Shown: piece after piece, positions 5,814-13,945 of the stretch | How the letters are laid out: the number at the start of each line of letters is the position of its first letter | Numbering within the stretch: the first letter of the stretch is position 1 | Assembly (NCBI GenBank): GCA_050701635.1 | Contig: JBOGDF010000120.1 | Location: 1 to 14,205, forward strand | DNA from: WHSM01 sp050701635 | GTDB taxonomy: Bacteria > Actinomycetota > Actinomycetes > Mycobacteriales > Micromonosporaceae | Direction of reading: 5' to 3' | DNA length: 14,205 nt | The notes under the pieces: generated by a model | What the model was told of the DNA's origin: nothing | What the model saw: only the letters and a program-made list of their open reading frames with translations | Databases searched by the model: none | Made by a program: the position numbers and the translations under genes

Positions 5814-6438
5814 GCCGTTCGACGGGGTCCTGGTCACCGGCACCGGGCGGGTGTCGCTGCCGCCGGACGTACTGCTGGTGCGGTTCGGAGCCGAGGTCAC
5901 CGGCACCGGCGTACAGCAGGCGTTGGACAGCTGTTCGCAGGCGATGGCGGCGATGGTCGGCACGCTGCGTGAGGCCGGCACCGCCGAGGCGGACCGGCAG
6001 ACCTCGGGCGCGTCGCTGCACCAGGCGCACGACAACCAGGGACGCCCGCGCGGCTGGACCGCCACCCAGGAGCTGACCGCCCGGCTGCGCGATCTGGGGA
6101 GCGCGGGAGACCTCATCACCGCCACCATCGCCGCAGGTGGCGACGCCGCGCGGCTGCGTACGGTCAGCTTCGACATCGACCAGGCCAGCGAGCCGTACCG
6201 GGCGGCGCGGGTGGAGGCGCGGCGCCGCGCGTTCGGCGACGCGCAGGCCACCGCCGAGCAGTACGCCTCACTCGCCGGGCGCCGGCTCGGCGTGGTGCTC
6301 TCCGTACAGGAGGGTCACGGAGGGTATTCTCCGCCTCAGCCGATGCGAGCAAGTTTCGCCATGGAGGCGATGCCCGCCGAGGGCGGTGAATTGGACGTCA
6401 CGACGATGGTCGAGGTGCGGTGGGAACTCCTGAGCTGA
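5806..6438 (+). CDS. SIMPL domain-containing protein (DUF541)
   Basis: This 210-residue protein has the SIMPL/DUF541 layout. The N-terminal strand-rich start VLVTGTGRVSLPPDVLLVRFGAEVTGTG (about 8-35) is characteristic. A helical segment follows (ALDSCSQAMAAMVGTLREAG), and further on the family-typical EPYRAARVEARRRAFGDAQATAEQYASLAGRRLGVVLSVQEG (129-170). The C-terminus returns to strands (DVTTMVEVRWELL). There is no signal peptide or TM segment, so it is probably cytoplasmic, unlike many Gram-negative members. The biochemical function of the family is poorly defined. The ATG at 5806 lies within the end of metF (8-nt overlap), implying translational coupling. The phosphatidyltransferase-like gene starts 3 nt after its stop. 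Confidence 0.9.
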   Translation: MAEPFDGVLVTGTGRVSLPPDVLLVRFGAEVTGTGVQQALDSCSQAMAAMVGTLREAGTAEADRQTSGASLHQAHDNQGRPRGWTATQELTARLRDLGSAGDLITATIAAGGDAARLRTVSFDIDQASEPYRAARVEARRRAFGDAQATAEQYASLAGRRLGVVLSVQEGHGGYSPPQPMRASFAMEAMPAEGGELDVTTMVEVRWELLS

Positions 6439-6440
6439 CC

Positions 6441-7109
6441 GTGAGCGACTGGGACGGCTACGCCGCCCGGTGGTCGGCCATGCACGGCGGTTTCGATCCA
6501 AGACATTCCCTTCGTCTGGTACGCACCTGGATGCAGCTCGGCTACCGCTGCGCCCGCGCGCTGGCGCGACTGTCGGTGAGCGCCGCAGCGATCACCGCGA
6601 CCGGCTTCTTCGCCAGCGTGGCCACCCCGTTGATGTTGTTGATCGGCCCCCGGTGGGCGATCGCGGCGGCGATCCTGGTGCTGGTCACGGGCCTGTCGGA
6701 GACCCTCGACGGCGCGGTCGCCGTGATCACCGGCCGGATCACCCCGCTCAGTACGTTCTACGAGGCGGTGGCCGCCCGGGTGGGCGAAGCCTGCTGGCTC
6801 ACCGCCCTCTGGCTGGCCGGTACGCCGCTGTGGCTCGCCGCCGCGGCCTGCGCCGTCAGCTGGCTCCACGAGTACGCCCACGCCCAGGCGGTGATGGCCG
6901 GCACCAGCCCCGCCCGGATGGTCACCATGGCGGAGCGCCCGATGCGGCTTGCCGTCTCCGCGCTCGGCCTGGCGCTCGCCGGCGCGGCCACCCTGATCTC
7001 CGCCGAGCTCGCGATCGGCGCCGCCACCATGGCGACCACGGTCTGGCTGCTGCTCAGCGTCGGCGGCCTGATCCAGCTCACCGACTCCGTACACACCAGC
7101 CTGCGCTAA
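6441..7109 (+). CDS. CDP-alcohol phosphatidyltransferase homologue with degenerate active site
   Basis: This 222-residue integral membrane protein belongs to the CDP-alcohol phosphatidyltransferase fold, which joins a phosphatidyl group from CDP-diacylglycerol to an alcohol. Hydrophobic helices lie at about 45-68, 71-88, 113-139, 168-190 and 193-213. The signature D-x2-DG-x2-AR-x8-G-x3-D-x3-D is recognisable at 87-112 with exact spacing but reads E87, D90-G91, A94-V95, S104, E108, A112. Three of four metal or catalytic aspartates are therefore replaced. The later ERPMR (165-169) is also family-typical. The start is the GTG at 6441, 3 nt after the SIMPL stop; a GTG at 6420 would overlap the SIMPL gene by 19 nt. 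It is the last gene of the metF operon. It may be inactive, or have a changed substrate; the fold assignment is good, the activity doubtful. Confidence 0.85.
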   Translation: MSDWDGYAARWSAMHGGFDPRHSLRLVRTWMQLGYRCARALARLSVSAAAITATGFFASVATPLMLLIGPRWAIAAAILVLVTGLSETLDGAVAVITGRITPLSTFYEAVAARVGEACWLTALWLAGTPLWLAAAACAVSWLHEYAHAQAVMAGTSPARMVTMAERPMRLAVSALGLALAGAATLISAELAIGAATMATTVWLLLSVGGLIQLTDSVHTSLR

Positions 7110-7190
7110 TCGGGTGGAATCCGACCGGAGCGCCGGGGTCGTCTGCCAGGCTTGAGGTACGCGGGTTGTCGACCGACGGGGGACGGTGCG

Positions 7191-9421
<2,231 letters not shown>

Positions 9422-9425
<4 letters not shown>

Positions 9426-10147
9426 CGGTGTTCGGGGTTTTCCGAGTCGAAGCGGCAGCCGGCGTCCCAGGAGGCGCGCTGGTTGCCGTACGCGGGGATC
9501 CCGCCGGCGTCCTTGAGCAGTCGTGCCAGGTGCATCAGGTTCCAGGTCATGAACGTGGTGTTGCGGTTGGTGAAGTCGTTCTCCGGGCCACCCGAGCCCT
9601 CGTCCAGATAGGACGGACCCGGCCCGGCCGGGCCGACCCAGCCGGCGTCGGCCTGCGGCGGGACCACGAACCCGAGGTGCTGCAGGCTGTAGAGCACGTT
9701 CATCGCGCAGTGCTTGGCGCCGTCCTCGTTGCCGGTGATCAGACAGCCACCGACGCGGCCGTAGTACGCGTACTGGCCGGCGTCGTTGAGCAGCGACGAG
9801 CAGGCGTACAGCCGCTCGATCACCTGCTTCATCACCGAGCTGTTGTCGCCCAGCCAGACCGGCCCGGTGAGCACCAGGATGTCGCTGGCGAGCCCGCGCT
9901 GGTAGATCTCGGGCCACTCGTCGCTGGCCCAGCCGTGCTCGGTCATGTCCGGCCAGACCCCGGTCGCGATGTCGTGGTCGACGGCGCGCAGCACCTCGAC
10001 CGTGACGCCGTGTTTGGTGAGGATCCGCTCGCTGAGGTCGATCAGCCCCTGGGTGTGGCTGCGCTCCGGGGAGCGCTTCAGCGTGCAGTTGATGAACATC
10101 GCCCGCAGGTCGTCGTACCGGGCCGGGGGAGCGGTAGGTGTGCTCAT
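9422..10147 (-). CDS. Flavodoxin-fold NAD(P)H-dependent oxidoreductase
   Basis: This 241-residue protein has the NADPH-dependent FMN reductase/flavodoxin fold. MFINCTLKRSPERSHT (17-32) is the phosphate-binding loop after the first strand. DILVLTGPVWLGDNSSVMKQVIERL (89-113) is the second flavin-contacting loop and helix. YYGRVGGCLITGNEDGAKHC (128-147) is the central strand and third loop. The C-terminal 80 residues carry family-typical aromatics (TTFMTWNLMHLARLL). It probably binds FMN and transfers electrons from NAD(P)H to quinones, nitro compounds or similar substrates; the real substrate is unknown. The start ATG at 10147 has only GGGGCG nearby. The GNAT gene lies 88 nt upstream on the same strand, so the two may be co-transcribed. 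Its stop overlaps that of geoA (4 nt); a role in geosmin metabolism is not indicated. Confidence 0.88.
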
Positions 10148-10235
10148 CGCCCCAGCGAAGCACGCGTACGCCGTGCGTGCCGTCCGATTGCCGACCCGGA
10201 CGATTACGGCTGGCTTACGGCACCGAACCGCGCGT

Positions 10236-10805
10236 CTATCCGTTTGCGGTCATGGCGGATAGCTCGCTGGGGAGTGGGAGGGTACGTCCGAGCACGCCGA
10301 ACGGGCGGTCGTCGCCTGGGAACTTGAACCGGCGCAGGATGTCCACGAACCCCATCCGGCGGTAGAGCCGCCACGCCCGGGAGCCCTCGTACGGATACTC
10401 CGGCGTGGACAGGACCACGGTGCGCTCGGTGGCGCCGTCCAGCAGCGCGATCAGCTGCCGTTCGCCGAGCCGGCGGCCCTGCGCGTCCGGCCGTACGTGC
10501 AGCTCGACCACCTCGAAGGTGTCGGTCAGCCAGTGGCCGTACTCGTGCGGGGTGAGGCCGGCCCGTACCTGCTCGTGCCACCACTGGCCGCGCCCGGAGG
10601 TGTAGCCGTACCCGAAGCCGAGCAGCCGGTCGTCGGCGGCCAGGGTGGCCACCGCGCGGAACCCGGACCGGTGGGTGTGGGCGTACAGGAATCCGCGTCG
10701 GGTGGCGGCCAGGTCGGCGGAGTAGTCCATCGCCTCCGCGTACACCTCGAGGACCTCGTCGAGGCGCTTGACGACGTCCTCACCCGTCCAGTGCACGAGC
10801 GTCAT
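10236..10805 (-). CDS. GNAT-family N-acetyltransferase
   Basis: This 189-residue protein has GNAT motifs: a strand ending in VVELHVRPDAQGRRLGERQLIALL (99-122), where VRPxxQGRRLG is the acetyl-CoA pyrophosphate-binding motif A. SRAWRLYRRMGF (142-153) is motif B. The acceptor is unknown. The ATG at 10805 was preferred, although its nearest good ribosome site, AAGGAGG (10824-10818), is 12 nt away. The alternative ATG at 10835 would translate that ribosome site as RRPP. M. tuberculosis also has a GNAT gene, Rv2170, close to Rv2172c, but I cannot say the two are orthologous. It is divergent from the helicase, with a 286-nt gap. Confidence 0.88.
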   Translation of the reverse strand: MTLVHWTGEDVVKRLDEVLEVYAEAMDYSADLAATRRGFLYAHTHRSGFRAVATLAADDRLLGFGYGYTSGRGQWWHEQVRAGLTPHEYGHWLTDTFEVVELHVRPDAQGRRLGERQLIALLDGATERTVVLSTPEYPYEGSRAWRLYRRMGFVDILRRFKFPGDDRPFGVLGRTLPLPSELSAMTANG

Positions 10806-10955
10806 GGTCAGCGGGGGCCTCCTTCGTCCCATCATGCGTCACCGCCCCGCGCGGGTCGGACTCGCGCTGACGGTACGCGAAACGTACAAGGCAGGTCGGG
10901 AGCGCCGCGCGTGCGAGTTGCGCCACTGCGCCCGCACGCTCGGCGTACCGCCGGA

Positions 10956-10961
10956 TAGGGT
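10956..10961 (+). promoter_or_regulatory. -10 box TAGGGT in the helicase upstream region
   Basis: TAGGGT at 10956-10961 is a consensus-type actinobacterial -10 and predicts a start near 10968. That leaves a leader of about 124 nt before the GTG at 11092. No -35 is evident. The rest of the 10806-11091 gap holds only the GNAT ribosome site and no recognisable RNA motif. Confidence 0.5.
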
Positions 10962-11091
10962 TTAGCAGTTCCTTATCAGGGAGTACGCCGCCGTGGCGCG
11001 CTCCCGCGTCTCAAGCAGGCGATCGCGGACCCCTGGTCGATTGGCGCCTCCATACGACGCGTCGATGCTCCGTACCAGTGAAAGGTTCTTT

Positions 11092-12558
11092 GTGCCTGCT
11101 CCCGTGACGTCCTTTGCTGCCCTCGATCTGCCGCACCGACTGGTGAGCGCGCTGGAGCGCGCCGGGATCGAGACCCCGTTCCCGATCCAGGCCGCCACCA
11201 TCCCGGACGCGCTCGCCGGTCGTGACGTGCTCGGCCGGGGCCAGACCGGCTCCGGTAAGACGCTCGCCTTCGGGCTGCCGCTGCTGGCCTCGCTGGCCTT
11301 CGAGTCCGCCGCGCCCGGACGCCCGCTGGCCGTCGTGCTGGTGCCCACCCGGGAGCTCGCCACCCAGGTGCAGAGCACCCTCGAGCCGCTCGGCCGCGCC
11401 CTGCGGGTACGGGTGGCCAGCGCCGTCGGCGGCGTCCCGTACGGCCGCCAGGTGACCGCGCTGCGGCGCGGCGTGGAGATCCTGGTCGCCACCCCGGGCC
11501 GGCTCACCGACCTGATCGAGCGCCGGATCTGCGACCTCGGCTCGGTACGCACCACCGTGCTCGACGAGGCCGACCAGATGTGCGACATGGGGTTCATGCC
11601 CGCGGTCACCGCACTGCTGGACCACACCCCCTCCGACGGCCAGCGGCTGCTGTTCTCCGCCACCCTCGACGGCGACGTCGACAAGCTGGTACGCCGCTAC
11701 CTGACCGACCCGGTGAGCCACTCGATCGGCGAGGTCAGCGTGGCGGTGGACGCGATGGACCACCACGTGCTGCTGGTGCCGCCGCGGGAGAAGTTCCCGG
11801 TCGCCGCCGCGATCGCGAACCGTCCCGGCCGCACCATGATGTTCGTGAAGACCAAGGACGGGGTGGACCAGCTGGTCTCCCAGCTCTCGGCGGTCGGAGT
11901 GCGCGCCGGCGGTCTGCACGGCGGCAAGACGCAGCGGGTACGCACCCGTACCCTCGCCGAATTCCGGGAGGGTACGCACGGCGTACTGGTCGCCACCGAC
12001 GTGGCCGCCCGCGGCATCCACGTCGACGACGTGTCGCTGGTGGTGCACGTGGACCCGCCGCGCGACCCCAAGGACTACCTGCACCGCGCCGGGCGTACCG
12101 CCCGGGCGGGGCGCGCCGGCACGGTGGTCAGCCTGGTGCTGCCCCGGCAGCGCGCCTGGGCCACCAAGACCGTACGGGACGCCGGGGTGAGCCCCGGAGA
12201 GCTGCGGGTGCCCGCCGCTGACGCGCCCGCGCTGCACGAGCTGACGGGTGCGCGTACCCCCTCCGGGATGCCCGCGTCGTTCCCGGCTGCCGGCGCTGTG
12301 GGTGACCGGTCGTCCCGGCCGTACGGTGCCCGGCCCGCCGGCGGTGCCCGGCCCGCCGGCGGTTACGGCGGCCGGTCCGCCGGGGCTCAGGGCGGCCGCT
12401 CGTTCGGGGGCCGGTCCGCGGGGGCTCAGGGTGGTCCGTCCGCGGGGCCGAACCGGTTCCGTTCGGGTGCGCATGGTTCGGGTGCGCATGGTTCGGGTGC
12501 GCATGGAAAGGGCCGGTTCGCTGCCGGAGGCGCGGGGCGGCCGCGACACACGGGATGA
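11092..12558 (+). CDS. DEAD-box ATP-dependent RNA helicase
   Basis: This protein of about 488 residues is an RNA helicase for structured RNA. The motifs are in order: Q motif (FAALDL to FPIQAATIP), I GQTGSGKT, Ia PTRELA, Ib TPGR, II DEAD (in VLDEADQM), III SAT, V ATDVAARGIHV and VI HRAGRTARAG. The last 90 or so residues are a Gly/Arg/Ala-rich tail of tandem repeats (GARPAG, GGRSAGAQG, SGAHG), resembling RGG-type RNA-binding tails of RhlE/CsdA-like helicases. Start is uncertain: GTG 11092 has AAAGG 6 nt upstream and gives the family-typical N-terminus. ATG 11065 and GTG 10993 (with GGGAG about 9 nt upstream) would add 9 and 33 mostly basic residues. The stop overlaps the next gene as ATGA. The long leader is consistent with cold- or growth-regulated helicases, but nothing here proves that. 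Confidence 0.95.
   Translation: MPAPVTSFAALDLPHRLVSALERAGIETPFPIQAATIPDALAGRDVLGRGQTGSGKTLAFGLPLLASLAFESAAPGRPLAVVLVPTRELATQVQSTLEPLGRALRVRVASAVGGVPYGRQVTALRRGVEILVATPGRLTDLIERRICDLGSVRTTVLDEADQMCDMGFMPAVTALLDHTPSDGQRLLFSATLDGDVDKLVRRYLTDPVSHSIGEVSVAVDAMDHHVLLVPPREKFPVAAAIANRPGRTMMFVKTKDGVDQLVSQLSAVGVRAGGLHGGKTQRVRTRTLAEFREGTHGVLVATDVAARGIHVDDVSLVVHVDPPRDPKDYLHRAGRTARAGRAGTVVSLVLPRQRAWATKTVRDAGVSPGELRVPAADAPALHELTGARTPSGMPASFPAAGAVGDRSSRPYGARPAGGARPAGGYGGRSAGAQGGRSFGGRSAGAQGGPSAGPNRFRSGAHGSGAHGSGAHGKGRFAAGGAGRPRHTG
12325..12506 (+). repeat. Coding tandem repeats in the helicase tail
   Basis: Three families lie in series. Two perfect 18-bp units occupy 12325-12342 and 12343-12360 (GARPAG). 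Two diverged copies built on GGCCGGTCCGC(C/G)GGGGCTCAGGG occupy about 12370-12440. Three perfect 15-bp units, TTCGGGTGCGCATGG, occupy 12462-12506 (SGAHG). All units are multiples of three, so copy-number change preserves frame. Confidence 0.85.
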
Positions 12559-13580
12559 CCGTGCGGTACGCGGTGGGGTTGCCGAACGTCGGTGAGTTCG
12601 GCGACCCGGCGCTGCTGGTCGAGCTGGCGGTGGCCGCCGAGCGACACGGCTGGGACGGCGTGTACGTCTGGGACCACGTGCTCTACCGGGAGCCCGACTG
12701 GCCGGTGGCCAACCCGACCGTGGTGACCGCGGCGATCGCGGCGCGCACTTCCCGGGTACGGCTGGGCACCCTGATGACCGCGTTGCCGCGGCGCCGGGTG
12801 CAGGTGGTGGCGCGGGAGATCGCGACGCTGCAGGCGCTGTCCGGCGGTCGCCTGGTGTTCGGCGCGGCGCTGGGTTCGATGGACTCCGAGTACGCCGCGT
12901 TCGGCGAGCCGGCGCAGCTGCGTACCCGGGCGGAGAAGCTGGACGAGTCGCTGGACGTACTGGCTCAGCTGTGGTCAGGTCGCGAGGTGCGGTACGCCGG
13001 CCGCCACGTCACGGTCGACGGCGTACAGATGGTCCCGCCGGTACGGGAGCCTGGTGTTGTTCTGGAGCGGGGGGACCGCGCGGTGCCTCAGCCGGGTGAC
13101 TGTGTGGAGCCGGTGCCGGAGCGGGGTGACCGTGCGGCGCCTCGGCGGGGTGACCGTGTGGAGACGGCGCCGGAGCGGGAGTCGGGCGACCGTGCGGTGC
13201 CGGTGTCTGGTGACCGTGCGGTGCGGGGTGACCGTGGGGTGGGGGTGCCGGTCTGGTGTGGCGGGCGGTGGCCGGCCACGGCCGGGTTCCGCCGGGCGGC
13301 CCGCTGGGACGGCGTGGTGCCGACCCACGCGGACTACGGCAAGGGCGCCACCATGCCGCCGCCGGCGTTGCGCGCTGTGCTGGACGTGGTCGCCGCCGAA
13401 CGCGGGGGACTGGACGGCTTCGACGTGGCGCTGGAGGGACGTACCACGCCGGGCGACGCGGCGTCGGTGGTCTCCTCGTACGCCGAGGTCGGCCTGACCT
13501 GGTGGATCGAGGCGATGGGCTGGTGGCGCGGCGGCGTGGCCGGGGCCGCGGAACGCATCGCGGCAGGCCCGTACGGGTAG
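12555..13580 (+). CDS. Luciferase-like (LLM, probably F420-dependent) oxidoreductase with repeat insertion
   Basis: This 341-residue TIM-barrel flavin/F420 oxidoreductase is recognised by YAVGLPNVGEFGDPALLVELAVAAERHGWDGVYVWDH (5-41), then RVRLGTLMTALPRRRVQVVAREIATLQALSGGRLVFGAALG (67-107) and the late PVWCGGRWPATAGFRRAARWDGVVP (232-256). The actinobacterial subgroup commonly uses F420, though the cofactor cannot be proved here. Normally VPPVR and VPVWxGGRWP are nearly adjacent. In this copy about 65 residues (165-229) of imperfect GDRAVP-type repeats intervene, in frame and without stops. They lie in a loop region, so the barrel may still fold. The ATG at 12555 overlaps the helicase stop (ATGA), implying coupled translation. 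Two small hairpins (13608-13628 and 13632-13652) follow the stop. The substrate is unknown. Confidence 0.88.
   Translation: MTVRYAVGLPNVGEFGDPALLVELAVAAERHGWDGVYVWDHVLYREPDWPVANPTVVTAAIAARTSRVRLGTLMTALPRRRVQVVAREIATLQALSGGRLVFGAALGSMDSEYAAFGEPAQLRTRAEKLDESLDVLAQLWSGREVRYAGRHVTVDGVQMVPPVREPGVVLERGDRAVPQPGDCVEPVPERGDRAAPRRGDRVETAPERESGDRAVPVSGDRAVRGDRGVGVPVWCGGRWPATAGFRRAARWDGVVPTHADYGKGATMPPPALRAVLDVVAAERGGLDGFDVALEGRTTPGDAASVVSSYAEVGLTWWIEAMGWWRGGVAGAAERIAAGPYG
13071..13238 (+). repeat. Coding minisatellite of GGTGACCGTG-type units inside the oxidoreductase gene
   Basis: Seven imperfect units share a core GGTGACCGTGYGG, encoding GDRxV. They start near 13072, 13095, 13125, 13149, 13185, 13209 and 13227, with irregular spacing of 18-36 bp. 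The spacers encode Pro/Glu/Arg-rich connectors. The spacing keeps the reading frame. A similar core, ATGACCGTGCGG, is found at the start of the same gene (12555). Confidence 0.75.
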
Positions 13581-13607
13581 CCGACCGGATCGGGGCGGGC
13601 CGGTGCG

Positions 13608-13652
13608 ACCTGGATGGCGCTGCCAGGTGGCTCCGCCAGGTGTTCCGGCGGA
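13608..13652 (+). terminator. Two small hairpins after the helicase-oxidoreductase operon
   Basis: ACCTGG (13608-13613) pairs with CCAGGT (13623-13628), and TCCGCC (13632-13637) pairs with GGCGGA (13647-13652). Both have 6-bp stems and 9-nt loops, and there is no T-tract. They lie 27-72 nt past the oxidoreductase stop and may end that transcript before the damage-type promoter. Direct copies of CCAGGTG also occur here. Confidence 0.35.
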
Positions 13653-13674
13653 CCTTCCCAAGGACGTTGCGGTT

Positions 13675-13697
13675 TTGTCGGAGGCGGGGTTTACTAT
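13675..13697 (+). promoter_or_regulatory. RecA-NDp/PafBC-type DNA-damage promoter
   Basis: TTGTCGGAGGC (13675-13685), six nucleotides, then TACTAT (13692-13697). The known actinobacterial RecA-independent damage promoter (RecA-NDp, activated by PafBC) is TTGTCRGTGGC-N6-TAGggT. This site matches with one mismatch in the upstream block, exact spacing and a good TANNNT -10. The predicted start is near 13704. No classical -35 is needed in this class. Confidence 0.7.
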
Positions 13698-13705
13698 ACC
13701 CATGT

Positions 13706-13721
13706 TCGAACACATGTTCGA
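13706..13721. promoter_or_regulatory. LexA (SOS) box
   Basis: TCGAACACATGTTCGA is an exact match to the actinobacterial/mycobacterial SOS box TCGAACRNNNGTTCGA, with perfect arms TCGAAC and GTTCGA. It begins 8 nt after the -10 box, right at the predicted start point, where bound LexA should block transcription until RecA-stimulated self-cleavage. Confidence 0.88.
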
Positions 13722-13829
13722 ATGAGTCAGGGCACTGCCGTCCGGCGTCGCGGCTTGGCCGGCAGTCGAGGGCCTCACTCGCTACCTGACCCGACCCCCC
13801 AAGGGGCGGGTGAGGCCCTCGATGCCTAG
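13722..13829 (+). CDS. Possible 35-codon small ORF in the damage-controlled leader
   Basis: The ATG at 13722 touches the last base of the LexA box and the TAG is at 13827. The 35-residue product begins MSQGTAVRRRGLAGSRG and ends PQGAGEALDA, with no TM segment or known domain. There is no Shine-Dalgarno: the 18-nt leader is the LexA box itself. A seven-codon ORF starting at 13702 (MFEHMFE) overlaps it. Its 3' half is the hairpin stem at 13766-13822, so base composition may be set by RNA structure rather than protein. It could be a translated leader, a real small damage-response protein, or chance. Confidence 0.3.
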   Translation: MSQGTAVRRRGLAGSRGPHSLPDPTPQGAGEALDA

Positions 13830-13895
13830 CCGGTGGGGCGGGGTGGGGGAAGCACTCTGCCCCACCGGCGACCCGCTGCGTCTTCCCCGCAGCGG
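13734..13895 (+). ncRNA. Run of four hairpins in the leader of the HEPN gene, possible structured RNA
   Basis: Four stems follow each other. H1 has ACTGCCG (13734-13740) with CGGCAGT (13760-13766). H2 has the perfect 13-bp arms TCGAGGGCCTCAC (13766-13778) and GTGAGGCCCTCGA (13810-13822), extendable inward by about 4-5 pairs including wobbles; alternatively its loop folds as an inner ACCCG/CGGGT-CCCC/GGGG hairpin. H3 has the perfect 11-bp arms GCCGGTGGGGC (13829-13839) and GCCCCACCGGC (13859-13869). H4 has the perfect 8-bp arms CCGCTGCG (13873-13880) and CGCAGCGG (13888-13895). No T-tract follows. This could be an attenuator, a damage-induced small RNA or a bidirectional terminator. I recognise no Rfam class. 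Confidence 0.5.
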
Positions 13896-13945
13896 CTCGT
13901 GCGCGTTGATCACGTACGGCTGATCCGATAACGGAGGGGAAGCAG

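Noticed and set aside
12462..12506. 15-bp repeats considered as replication or partition iterons
   Set aside because: They are in frame in the helicase tail (SGAHG) and there is no replication gene or AT-rich region nearby.
11011..12549. A 512-codon open frame antisense to the helicase
   Set aside because: The sense strand carries all DEAD-box motifs; the antisense product is compositionally biased and domainless.
13071..13238. Repeat array considered as CRISPR
   Set aside because: Units are short, imperfect, irregularly spaced, in frame inside a gene and lack spacers of constant length or cas genes.
13906..13934. Second promoter directly before the HEPN gene (TTGATC, 17 nt, TAACGG)
   Set aside because: The -10 lacks the final T and the start point would fall after the strong ribosome site, which would then not be transcribed.
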